A stretch of DNA of 64,000 bases, taken from Aquimarina sp. Aq78. GTDB lineage: Bacteria; Bacteroidota; Bacteroidia; Flavobacteriales; Flavobacteriaceae. Numbering within the stretch: position 1 is the stretch's first letter; every line of letters begins with the position of its first letter. The notes under the pieces are model-generated. The model did not search any database. It saw nothing but the letters and a program-made list of their open reading frames with translations, and was not told where the DNA came from. Below, one piece after another: positions 51,560 to 58,601 of this stretch. Made by a program: the position numbers and the translations under genes. The stretch spans positions 62,001 through 126,000 of the forward strand of contig NZ_OMKA01000031.1 in assembly GCF_900299525.1 (NCBI RefSeq), read 5' to 3'.

Positions 51560-53308
51560 ATGCAAAAATTACAGCTAATAATTCTTGGTCATGTCATCTT
51601 TTTTTGCATGATCACTTCAGGACAGAATAAAGATTCAACAGCTACACTATTTGATATAGACGATTCAATCTATCAGATGCCTGTAAAAGAAGTTAAAATG
51701 CTGATTTATAAAGCTTACGGTTCTGATAAAGATTTAGCTTTGCAATATAGTATTGGTTTTTTAGAACAAGGAATACATCAGGAAAACTACGATATACAAC
51801 AGTATGCTAGTATGTATATAAGCTATATTTACTATAATAAATCAAAGTATAGGAAAGCACTAACATATACTGAAATATCGATAGAAGCAGCTACCAAAAT
51901 TGAAGATTCTCTTAAATTGGTAGATAGCTATATTCTTCAGGGAGGAATTTATATGAGGTTGGCTAATTATAATGAATCTCTTAAGTCTTATCTGAAAGCC
52001 GAAAAAATAGCTATTGATAAAGGTTTAAAAAACAAAGAATTAATTTGTATAGCTAATATTGGCTTTGTTAGAATTGAATTAAAGCGATATTCTGATGCTT
52101 TAGAAGTGCTGGAGAAGGTTATATCAAAATTAGAAAAAGAAGAGTATAGAGATACAAAAAAGCAATTTGAGCATACATATATTAGGGTCATTTTGTCTAA
52201 AGGGCTTTGCCTGAAAGAACTCAATAGATTGGACGAGGCTTTACTCACATATCAAGAAGGTACCGAGTTGGCAAATACGTATGACTTGAAGAATATAAAA
52301 GGGAATTTTTATATTAATACTGGAGATGTTTTTTATGAAAAAGGAGAATATCATAAAGCCTTAGGATATCTAAATGAAGGTAAAAAAATATTGAGGAGTG
52401 TACAGTCTTCAAATTTTTCAAATATTTTATTAGCAGAATTTTATAGTGCACGTTGTCTTTTCAAGTTAGAAAAACTTAAAGAGGCATTGGATTTATTGAT
52501 ATATAACTTTAGTGTAATCAAAGAAAATAATATCCAAAAAACGGATAAGCTGCATGAAATGTATGAATTAGCTATTCATATAGTAGAACAACTAGAAGAT
52601 AGAAATTTAATAGTATCGCTTAATAAAGATTATAGAGAAACATTTAGTAAGATTAGTGAAGATCAGCTTAAAGCCAGAGATGTGCTTTATAATCGAGATA
52701 TTTCAAAACTTAAAATAGATAATAAATCATTAGTGGCCAGATACGATAAAAAGAAGTATACTACTACAATAGCTATTGGTATTGCTTCTATTTTATTGCT
52801 TGTATTGGTGTTTATGTTTTTTAGATTTAAAATAAAATCAAAAGAGAATGAAAAGCGCTTTCAAAAACTTGCGAAAAGTATTAAAGAAAAATCCTTTGAT
52901 GATCACCAGAAAACTATAAAAAAAGATAGTATTAAAGATGAAAAAGTGAATAGTATTCTCGAGGAATTAAATAAGTTACAGGATTCACTTTTTTTTCTTT
53001 CCGAAGACTGTAACTTGTATACTACTGCAAAAAAAATAAACACCAATACAACATACCTCTCTAAGACGATAAATACATATAAAAAACAATCATTCAACCA
53101 ATATCTGAATGAATTGAGAATCCATCATGTGATTTTAAAATTACATGATAATGCAAAATTCAGATCTTATACAATAGAAGCTATCGCTCAGGAAGTAGGG
53201 TATAAAAGTAGTAACACATTTGTTAAAGCATTTAAAGATAAAACAAATTTAAACCCTTCCTTTTATATAAAGTGTCTTGATAAAAGTGAAAACTTTCAAA
53301 GCACTTAA
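51560..53308 (+). CDS. TPR-AraC membrane regulator
   Basis: The 582-residue protein has a signal peptide, then about eight TPR repeats (residues about 60-370, for example YNESLKSYLKAEKIAIDKGL and YHKALGYLNEGKKI). A transmembrane helix (about residues 398-420, IAIGIASILLLVLVFMFF) follows. A cytoplasmic AraC DNA-binding domain completes it (about residues 470-575, IEAIAQEVGYKSSNTFVKAF). The periplasmic TPR part presumably binds a partner or peptide and the C-terminus acts on DNA. It has a close relative at 56368 with the same architecture. A palindromic AT-rich motif follows 37 bases after the stop, and the T9SS cargo gene lies beyond it. Confidence 0.9.
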   Translation: MQKLQLIILGHVIFFCMITSGQNKDSTATLFDIDDSIYQMPVKEVKMLIYKAYGSDKDLALQYSIGFLEQGIHQENYDIQQYASMYISYIYYNKSKYRKALTYTEISIEAATKIEDSLKLVDSYILQGGIYMRLANYNESLKSYLKAEKIAIDKGLKNKELICIANIGFVRIELKRYSDALEVLEKVISKLEKEEYRDTKKQFEHTYIRVILSKGLCLKELNRLDEALLTYQEGTELANTYDLKNIKGNFYINTGDVFYEKGEYHKALGYLNEGKKILRSVQSSNFSNILLAEFYSARCLFKLEKLKEALDLLIYNFSVIKENNIQKTDKLHEMYELAIHIVEQLEDRNLIVSLNKDYRETFSKISEDQLKARDVLYNRDISKLKIDNKSLVARYDKKKYTTTIAIGIASILLLVLVFMFFRFKIKSKENEKRFQKLAKSIKEKSFDDHQKTIKKDSIKDEKVNSILEELNKLQDSLFFLSEDCNLYTTAKKINTNTTYLSKTINTYKKQSFNQYLNELRIHHVILKLHDNAKFRSYTIEAIAQEVGYKSSNTFVKAFKDKTNLNPSFYIKCLDKSENFQST

Positions 53309-53344
53309 GTGTAATTGTATAAGAGTTGTCATATTTTTTAAAAA

Positions 53345-53366
53345 CCTCAAATTTATAAATTTGAGG
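53345..53366. promoter_or_regulatory. AT-rich palindromic motif, site a
   Basis: A perfect 22-base palindrome with core AAATTTATAAATTT, flanked by CCTC and GAGG. It begins 37 bases after the stop of the TPR-AraC gene and lies 83 bases before the T9SS cargo gene. TAAATTTG within it also fits a -7 box. Related sites occur at 55247, 56152 and 58105. Confidence 0.6.
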
Positions 53367-53448
53367 ACAAGGATGATAGCTTTACAGAGAATACCCAATA
53401 CTTTTGAAGTTCAAGAATCAATTTGTAATTCTTTAAAAACAAAATATT

Positions 53449-54579
53449 ATGATCAAAAAGGTACTTTTTTTTCTCATACTTTTATTTACATTAACCATTC
53501 AAGGGCAAGGTCAATCTGGCTCTGGCTTCGATTATTTAATAGAAATTAATATTGATATAGTAGACGCAGAAACATATACGTTATATGTATCTAATCCTAT
53601 ATCCGATGAATTATATCGTAATGAATATGTAGGATTTAAGTTTATAATATGTAATGAGAACAATATAACCCCACCGTATTTTAAGGTACGATATGATTTT
53701 TTTAATCAAAATTCGAGAGCATCAGTTGTACATATTGATGGGGCGCAAGATCCTATAATAACCATTCCGCCTCCTCCAACAAGAACACCTTCTACTGCCA
53801 ATTGTTATGAGTTTATTCCAGATCATCATTACCTTCAATTTAATCTAATTAGTAATGATTATGCTTTAGAAATGACTTCAGAATACTTTTGGAGTAATTT
53901 ACCCGACCCAAAATATTATCCAATTACAAGCTCTATATATAAAGAGATTATTGTTAAAGACCCTGCACCTGACCTTGAGGTGTTTCCGGTTAATGCTGAG
54001 TTAATTATTGGTGATGGTATTTTTGGGCAAATGCAATCTACTTGTGTTGTTAGTAATGTTGGTAAGAAAATTTCACCTCAGACTGTGATCAATTATTATA
54101 TTTCTACAGATACTATTATTGATAAACAAGATATTTTTTTAAGTAGTAGAGAGATTTCTTCTTTAGAACCAGCACAAAGTCAGGAAGTAAGAATTGGGTA
54201 TCGTCATTTACAAAATAATATAAAACCAGAAGTTGAATACTATCTGTTATACAGTTTAGATCCAGGCAATATGATATTAGAATTGAATGAATCGAATAAT
54301 ATTTCATACATGCCTCTTTCTGGTAATAAGCGTTTACAAAAATCGATACAATTGTACCCTAATCCTGCTAGGAATAAAATATCAATCTCTGAGATCCCAG
54401 AAAAGATACAGATATATGATATGTATGGTTTGTTAATTGGGGAGAAAAAATATAGCGATAGGGATTCTAATATGAAAACAGTATATACACATGATATTTC
54501 AAAATTTAACTCTGGTATGTATTATTTCCATATCTACAGGGGTAAACAAAGGATTATTAAAACTTTTGTCAAAGAATAA
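53449..54579 (+). CDS. Secreted T9SS cargo protein with CARDB-like domain
   Basis: The 376-residue protein has a signal peptide (cleavage near TIQGQ-GQS), a beta-rich N-terminal region and a CARDB-like domain (about residues 180-290). The latter shows CVVSNVGKKISPQTVINYYI and YYLLYSLDPGNMILELNESN. The type A sorting domain begins SIQLYPNPARNKISISEIPE and ends RIIKTFVKE. T9SS would export it to the surface. It follows the TPR-AraC regulator and the palindromic motif, so it is a candidate target. It ends 98 bases before a perfect bidirectional terminator. Confidence 0.85.
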   Translation: MIKKVLFFLILLFTLTIQGQGQSGSGFDYLIEINIDIVDAETYTLYVSNPISDELYRNEYVGFKFIICNENNITPPYFKVRYDFFNQNSRASVVHIDGAQDPIITIPPPPTRTPSTANCYEFIPDHHYLQFNLISNDYALEMTSEYFWSNLPDPKYYPITSSIYKEIIVKDPAPDLEVFPVNAELIIGDGIFGQMQSTCVVSNVGKKISPQTVINYYISTDTIIDKQDIFLSSREISSLEPAQSQEVRIGYRHLQNNIKPEVEYYLLYSLDPGNMILELNESNNISYMPLSGNKRLQKSIQLYPNPARNKISISEIPEKIQIYDMYGLLIGEKKYSDRDSNMKTVYTHDISKFNSGMYYFHIYRGKQRIIKTFVKE

Positions 54580-54677
54580 TTTTTTACCTTCATTAGGTTA
54601 GAATTTAACATCTTTTAAAAAAACAAAAAGAATATTGTTGTAAAATATTGATTATAAAACGGTTGATGTAATGTGTG

Positions 54678-54711
54678 AAAAATGGGGTTTAATTTTTTAA
54701 ACCCCATTTTT
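54678..54711. terminator. Bidirectional intrinsic terminator
   Basis: A perfect 15-bp stem (AAAAATGGGGTTTAA, 54678-54692, with 54697-54711) closes a TTTT loop, with A/T-rich flanks on both strands. It separates the T9SS cargo gene from the RiPP-type genes. Confidence 0.9.
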
Positions 54712-54734
54712 TAAATAAACGTTATAATTTGTGT

Positions 54735-54908
54735 TTACTTTATCATCTCAAAGCAACGTCCAGTAGCACTACAGCTACCGCCACATGTTCTAATACATTC
54801 GTAGTATTCTTCTCCGTACATTTCATCGTGATCACCAGCTTTTAAAGATTTTTTTTCTTTATGGTTTAATTGTTGAACTCCTTCTAAATTTAAAATGTTT
54901 TGTAACAT
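54735..54908 (-). CDS. Cys-rich RiPP-type precursor A
   Basis: The 57-residue product starts MLQNILNLEGVQQLNHKEKK, followed by SLKAGD, an Ala-Gly cleavage-like site. The 32-residue core is acidic and Tyr-rich (DEMYGEEYYECIRTCGG) with four Cys (residues 38, 42, 46, 52) in a CxxxCxxxCx5C pattern. The first half of the leader is nearly identical to that of precursor B at 54967 and related to the orphan at 21819. No modifying or exporting enzymes are in the window. It lies 58 bases downstream of precursor B on the same strand. Confidence 0.75.
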   Translation of the reverse strand: MLQNILNLEGVQQLNHKEKKSLKAGDHDEMYGEEYYECIRTCGGSCSATGRCFEMIK

Positions 54909-54966
54909 AATGTGTTTTCTAAGTTAAACTTGATTTATAAAATTTTTGATATTAATTCTTTATGTG

Positions 54967-55140
54967 TTATAGCGCAAAATAATCCTTGCCATCTTTTCCT
55001 TTTAGTACAAAATAATCCTTGCCATCTTTTCCTTTCAGAACAAAATATGTTCTACCATCATCACCCCCTCTAATAGTACTTAAGTCATTTTCTTTTTTTA
55101 ATACCTGTACTCCTTTTAAATTTGAAATGTTTTGTAACAT
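54967..55140 (-). CDS. RiPP-type precursor B with tandem-repeat core
   Basis: The 57-residue product has leader MLQNISNLKGVQVLKKENDL then STIRGGDD, a double-glycine site at residues 25-26. The core is two copies of an 11-residue unit (T/D-YFVLKGKDGK) at residues 31-41 and 42-52, plus a partial third, DYFAL. The units are also near-identical in DNA (33-base repeats at 55018-55050 and 54985-55017). The core has no Cys, Ser or Thr except the first Thr, so lanthionine formation is excluded; Lys, Asp, Tyr and Phe are the possible modification targets. The product may be multi-copy and cleaved between units. Confidence 0.75.
   Translation of the reverse strand: MLQNISNLKGVQVLKKENDLSTIRGGDDGRTYFVLKGKDGKDYFVLKGKDGKDYFAL
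54985..55050 (-). repeat. 33-base tandem repeat within precursor B
   Basis: Two 33-base units encode YFVLKGKDGK preceded by T or D. The first 18 plus-strand bases of each (CTTGCCATCTTTTCCTTT) are identical. Confidence 0.85.
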
Positions 55141-55246
55141 AATGTCTTTTTTTAATTAAACTTGATTTATACATTTTGAAGCTGATGAGTTGCTTCGATA
55201 TAAAAGTAGTTGAAACGATGGTTCGGTTTGTTTAGCACTTCATCAG

Positions 55247-55276
55247 ATTTATAAATTTGAGGATTTATAAATTTTA
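55247..55276. promoter_or_regulatory. AT-rich motif, tandem sites b
   Basis: Two direct copies 16 bases apart: ATTTATAAATTTGAGG (55247-55262) and ATTTATAAATTTTA (55263-55276). They lie about 107 bases upstream of precursor B. The first matches one arm plus centre of the palindrome at 53345-53366. Confidence 0.55.
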
Positions 55277-55338
55277 TAAAGAGCTTGGGTTGCTTTTGTA
55301 TCAACAAAAAAGAGGTATAATTGAAGTTATAAAAACAA

Positions 55339-55366
55339 AAAACCCAAACATCTGTTTGGGTTTTTC
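55339..55366. terminator. Bidirectional intrinsic terminator
   Basis: AAAAACCCAAACA (55339-55351) pairs perfectly with TGTTTGGGTTTTT (55354-55366). It terminates the DUF5648-like lipoprotein gene on the minus strand. Confidence 0.88.
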
Positions 55367-55458
55367 ATGGCGTAATTCCTTCAGATAAATATCAACATGT
55401 ATTTTACTCACAAACTCAAAATGATTTTTGAAGGCACCTTTTCTTATCGATTATATTT

Positions 55459-56031
55459 TTAATACACCCAGCCAGTTACTCCTTCATATTTATATCCGGC
55501 GTTAATACCTTCAGAATAATTTTTGGTATACAGGTGATCAGAATGTTGAGTGTTGTAAAAACGATAGAGTTTTTTTCTTCCGTTACCTGGTTTTTTATGT
55601 ATTAAAACAAGTCGGGAAACATCTTTCCAACCTTTACTGATTAAAGTTAAAATTTCGGTAGGGCTAGTTGTTAAAACGAAATCTATTTTTCTCGGATGTA
55701 ACAAAAAGTATAGCTCGTTATATGTATTAAAATCGATTTCCCGGCGAGATCTGGCTACGTCGGTCCTAAAGGAAACCCCTTCTCTACGGCCTATTCCAAT
55801 ACCTTGACCTCCTTGTGTTTTATAGGTATGAAGAGATGCAGATCCCCCGCTATAATATCGATACACATTTTGAGAACTCAAAGCCCTTGATTTTGTATTG
55901 ATATTGTTTTCAGTTGTATTAGAAACTTGCTCTAGAGGTAACTCTTCATTTTCTGACTCACAAGAAGTCAATAGTAAACATATTGCAAAAGTCAAATTTA
56001 AAATTGAAACTAAGAATTTGGTTTTTTTCAT
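55459..56031 (-). CDS. DUF5648-like lipoprotein
   Basis: The 190-residue protein has a lipoprotein signal (lipid Cys at residue 24, CLLLTSC) followed by ESENEE, an acidic export-type signal. The C-terminal module LYRFYNTQHSDHLYTKNYSE, continuing with GYKYEGVTGWVY, matches the DUF5648 repeat. A degenerate N-terminal copy is VYRYYSGGSASLHTYKTQGG. Such repeats are carbohydrate- or surface-binding-like domains of unknown specificity. It lies between the RiPP-type genes and the second TPR-AraC regulator, on the strand of the RiPP genes, with its own terminator. Confidence 0.8.
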   Translation of the reverse strand: MKKTKFLVSILNLTFAICLLLTSCESENEELPLEQVSNTTENNINTKSRALSSQNVYRYYSGGSASLHTYKTQGGQGIGIGRREGVSFRTDVARSRREIDFNTYNELYFLLHPRKIDFVLTTSPTEILTLISKGWKDVSRLVLIHKKPGNGRKKLYRFYNTQHSDHLYTKNYSEGINAGYKYEGVTGWVY

Positions 56032-56367
56032 GGTTTTAAGAGTTTTAAAAATTAGTATTTGATGAAATTAGTTTTAAGATTGGTATGTATTCATCCCCTA
56101 CAGAATTCAAAAATATGACGATGAGTACATGAAATACAAAGTAATATTCTTGATATTTATAAATTTAAACCGATACTTTGTGTATGTTGTAAGAGTTTGG
56201 TTTTTGCTATTGTATATCAAACTATGTGTTGAATAAATTATTCACATTGTTTTTTTTGGTAGTTTTATTTCGTATTATTTTTTATGTCATTCACTTATAT
56301 ATTGAATTAAAAGATATGGTTTTCGAATTCTGTTGAGCAGTTTTCAAGAACTATAAAAATCACTTTA
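56032..56367. other. Divergent intergenic region, one motif copy
   Basis: This 336-base gap between the lipoprotein and TPR-AraC genes is AT-rich with no plausible reading frame. It contains one copy of the AT-rich motif at 56152-56171 (annotated separately). Nothing else recognised. Confidence 0.6.
56152..56171. promoter_or_regulatory. AT-rich motif, site c
   Basis: GATATTTATAAATTTAAACC contains ATTTATAAATTT (56155-56166). Its first 17 bases are identical to the minus-strand reading of site d at 58105-58124. It lies between the lipoprotein gene and the TPR-AraC gene at 56368. Confidence 0.5.
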
Positions 56368-58068
56368 ATGATCAGGAAGTATTCATTTTTAGGTTATCTG
56401 CTAATTTTATTTGTTTTTGCGCAGCAATTACGCGGACAGGTTAAAAGGCCTAATGGTGCTCAGGATTCACTAGATTTTGATGAATTAAAAGAGATAATTG
56501 CAGAGCAACAAGAAGACTCCCTAAAATTAAAAATAGCACAGGGCTCTCTCGATAAAGCCATAAATCGATTAGATACATTGCGTATGGCCGATGCATATTA
56601 TTTTTTATCCAAACTAAGTCGTTCTAATCAATTACGTTATGCAGATAGTCTTATTGTAATTACCAAGAATAAAAATTATGAAAGATATCCGGCATTGGGT
56701 TATTTACGCAAGGGTAATGTGCGTTATGAAGAAGGAAACTATAAAGAGGCTTTAGAACTTTATCTCATAGCCTCAAAATCTGCAAAAGAAAATGGGAATG
56801 AGCTGTTATATCTAAAGTTGAAATTTAATATAGGATTATTAAAAAATACAGCTGGAGAAAGGGAAGAAGCTCAAGCTATTTTTTTGGAGTATTTAAGCTT
56901 TTTAGATCAAAACCCTAAATTTAAAACCTCAAGTACGTATAATAGAGTGCTATTTGCTCTTACTGATTCATACATTTATAGTAATCAATTTAAACTGGCC
57001 GAAGATTATATTGATAAAGGAATTCGGGAAGCATTAAAAACAAATGATATATCTATATATTCTAATTTTGTTGTGTATTCGGGGATGTATGAATATTTCT
57101 CTAAAAACTACAATCAGGCAATTGACAGCCTTGAAAAAGGAAAAAATTTAATACAAAAGTCTGATGAGGTAAAAACAAGAATTGCTATCTGTGATTATTA
57201 TATTGCGCGTTCATATCAGGATCAGGGTATGGCAGAGCAGAGTATACAATATTTTAGAAATGTAGATCGTATTCTCAAAGAAACTGAAGATGTTATTCCC
57301 GAATTAATAGATACATATGATTATTTGATTGCTGATTCTAAATCAAAAAAAAATCTTGAAAAACAAATTGAATATATCAATACACTATTAAGATTAGATA
57401 GCATAAGACATGCTAATCAAATATATTTAACCAAAAACATTAACGAGAGATACGATACTGTAGAATTAATTTCTGAAAAAGAAAAATTAATAGATCAGTT
57501 GCAACGCGATAAATTCTTAAAAGAAGAAACCATAACTATTCTAATTGTATTTCTTGTTGTTTTGATCATACTTGCTACATATGGTTTTCGAAAAAGCTAT
57601 GTAAATAAAAAACGTTTTTTAAGATTACTTGAAGATCAAAAAACCAAAGAGCATAATCTACTAGATTTTGTTGATATCAATACTAATATTTCAAAAAAAG
57701 AAGATATAGATATCCCAAAAGATGTTGTCGAAACGGTATTAAAAAAGCTTCATAATTTTGAGAATTCGGTTAAATTTTCTAAAAAACATTATACGCTTAA
57801 CTCATTAGCCAAAGAGCTAAATACAAATAGCGCATATTTATCAAAGATTATAAATGTGTATAAAAATGTGAACTTTGCAAATTATCTCAATAATCTGAGA
57901 ATTGATTTTGCGGTAGATGAACTTGCCTCTAATAAATCATTACGTTCCTATACGATCAAGGCCATTGCAGAAGAGGTAGGATTTAAAAATGCACAATCGT
58001 TTTCTTCTGCGTTCTATAAAAAAACAGGCATTTATCCATCTTACTTCATTAAACATTTAGAGATTTAA
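56368..58068 (+). CDS. TPR-AraC membrane regulator, second copy
   Basis: The 566-residue protein has the same plan as the gene at 51560: signal peptide (cleavage near LRGQ), TPR repeats (about residues 100-340, for example YKEALELYLIASKSAKENGN), transmembrane helix (ILIVFLVVLIILATYGF near residue 392) and C-terminal AraC domain (about residues 470-560). The AraC domain shows IKAIAEEVGFKNAQSFSSAF. The two proteins are paralogues that have diverged in the TPR region. As with the first copy, an AT-rich motif begins 37 bases after the stop and a peptide-type gene follows. Likely a sensor-regulator for that gene. Confidence 0.9.
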   Translation: MIRKYSFLGYLLILFVFAQQLRGQVKRPNGAQDSLDFDELKEIIAEQQEDSLKLKIAQGSLDKAINRLDTLRMADAYYFLSKLSRSNQLRYADSLIVITKNKNYERYPALGYLRKGNVRYEEGNYKEALELYLIASKSAKENGNELLYLKLKFNIGLLKNTAGEREEAQAIFLEYLSFLDQNPKFKTSSTYNRVLFALTDSYIYSNQFKLAEDYIDKGIREALKTNDISIYSNFVVYSGMYEYFSKNYNQAIDSLEKGKNLIQKSDEVKTRIAICDYYIARSYQDQGMAEQSIQYFRNVDRILKETEDVIPELIDTYDYLIADSKSKKNLEKQIEYINTLLRLDSIRHANQIYLTKNINERYDTVELISEKEKLIDQLQRDKFLKEETITILIVFLVVLIILATYGFRKSYVNKKRFLRLLEDQKTKEHNLLDFVDINTNISKKEDIDIPKDVVETVLKKLHNFENSVKFSKKHYTLNSLAKELNTNSAYLSKIINVYKNVNFANYLNNLRIDFAVDELASNKSLRSYTIKAIAEEVGFKNAQSFSSAFYKKTGIYPSYFIKHLEI

Positions 58069-58104
58069 AGTAAAGGCTTATAGTGTCTACTTCAATGTTT
58101 TTAT

Positions 58105-58124
58105 ACCTTAAATTTATAAATATC
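58105..58124. promoter_or_regulatory. AT-rich motif, site d
   Basis: ACCTTAAATTTATAAATATC is related to the palindrome of site a. It starts 37 bases after the TPR-AraC stop, the same distance as site a after the other regulator. It lies 74 bases before the lanthipeptide-type precursor start. Confidence 0.55.
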
Positions 58125-58197
58125 AACTAGTATGTCATATTAAGAGTTAGTTAAAAGCTATATTTTTAATATTAAGAACACACAAACCGAAATTGTT

Positions 58198-58374
58198 ATG
58201 AAAACAAATAAGAAAATAAAATCATTTAAGTTAGAAAAGATAAAAATTACCAAATTGGTGAATGCAAATACAATCAAAGGAGGTGATAGTATACCGCCTG
58301 CCTCACAAAGGTTGTGTAATACAGAGAAGAAGTGTTTCACGATACTAACAAAAACAGTTCCCGTAGAGGAATAA
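58198..58374 (+). CDS. Lanthipeptide-type precursor
   Basis: The 58-residue product has a leader typical of Bacteroidota class I lanthipeptides (MKTNKKIKSFKLEKIKITKL then NANTIKGG, double glycine at residues 28-29). The 29-residue core DSIPPASQRLCNTEKKCFTI continues LTKTVPVEE. It contains two Cys (residues 40, 46) and several Ser/Thr that could become lanthionine rings. No lanB, lanC, transporter or peptidase gene is in the window. It follows the second TPR-AraC gene and the AT-rich motif, so it is a candidate regulatory target. A bidirectional terminator follows 24 bases after its stop. Confidence 0.75.
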   Translation: MKTNKKIKSFKLEKIKITKLVNANTIKGGDSIPPASQRLCNTEKKCFTILTKTVPVEE

Positions 58375-58398
58375 GGTGTTTTTTAATGATATATAATA

Positions 58399-58426
58399 AA
58401 AAACCCGAACATTTGTTCGGGTTTTT
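58399..58426. terminator. Bidirectional intrinsic terminator
   Basis: AAAAACCCGAACA (58399-58411) pairs perfectly with TGTTCGGGTTTTT (58414-58426). It serves the lanthipeptide-type gene on the plus strand and the tRNA-Phe gene on the minus strand. Confidence 0.9.
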
Positions 58427-58430
58427 AAGG

Positions 58431-58503
58431 TGGTGCCTCCAGGAATCGAACCAGGGACACAAGGATTTTCAGTCCTTTGCTCTACCAACTGAGCTAAGGC
58501 ACC
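58431..58503 (-). tRNA. tRNA-Phe (GAA anticodon)
   Basis: The 73-base minus-strand cloverleaf has acceptor GGTGCCT/AGGCACC, D arm GCTCAGTTGGTAGAGC, anticodon stem AAGGA/TCCTT with loop CTGAAAA (anticodon GAA) and T loop TTCGATT. The T stem pairs CCTGG with CCTGG and therefore has a central U-U mismatch. The 3' CCA is not encoded in full. Confidence 0.95.
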
Positions 58504-58575
58504 TTGCTGTAAGCGGATGCAAATATAGAACGCTTTTTTTAATACACAAAAGAAAAAATTAAAAAAATCGTTTTG

Positions 58576-58583
58576 TACTTTTG
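58576..58583 (+). promoter_or_regulatory. Bacteroidota -7 promoter box for coaX
   Basis: TACTTTTG fits TAnnTTTG and lies 18 bases before the coaX ATG. No clear -33 TTTG box at the right distance. Confidence 0.6.
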
Positions 58584-58601
58584 CGACTTACAAAATAAAG
58601 T

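Noticed and set aside
53277..53549. 90-codon frame overlapping the T9SS cargo gene start
   Set aside because: It overlaps both the regulator end and the cargo signal peptide, and is not supported by codon pattern; the cargo gene is clearly real.
58158..58340. 60-codon minus-strand frame
   Set aside because: It lies antisense to the lanthipeptide-type gene, which has the convincing leader, and shows no motif.
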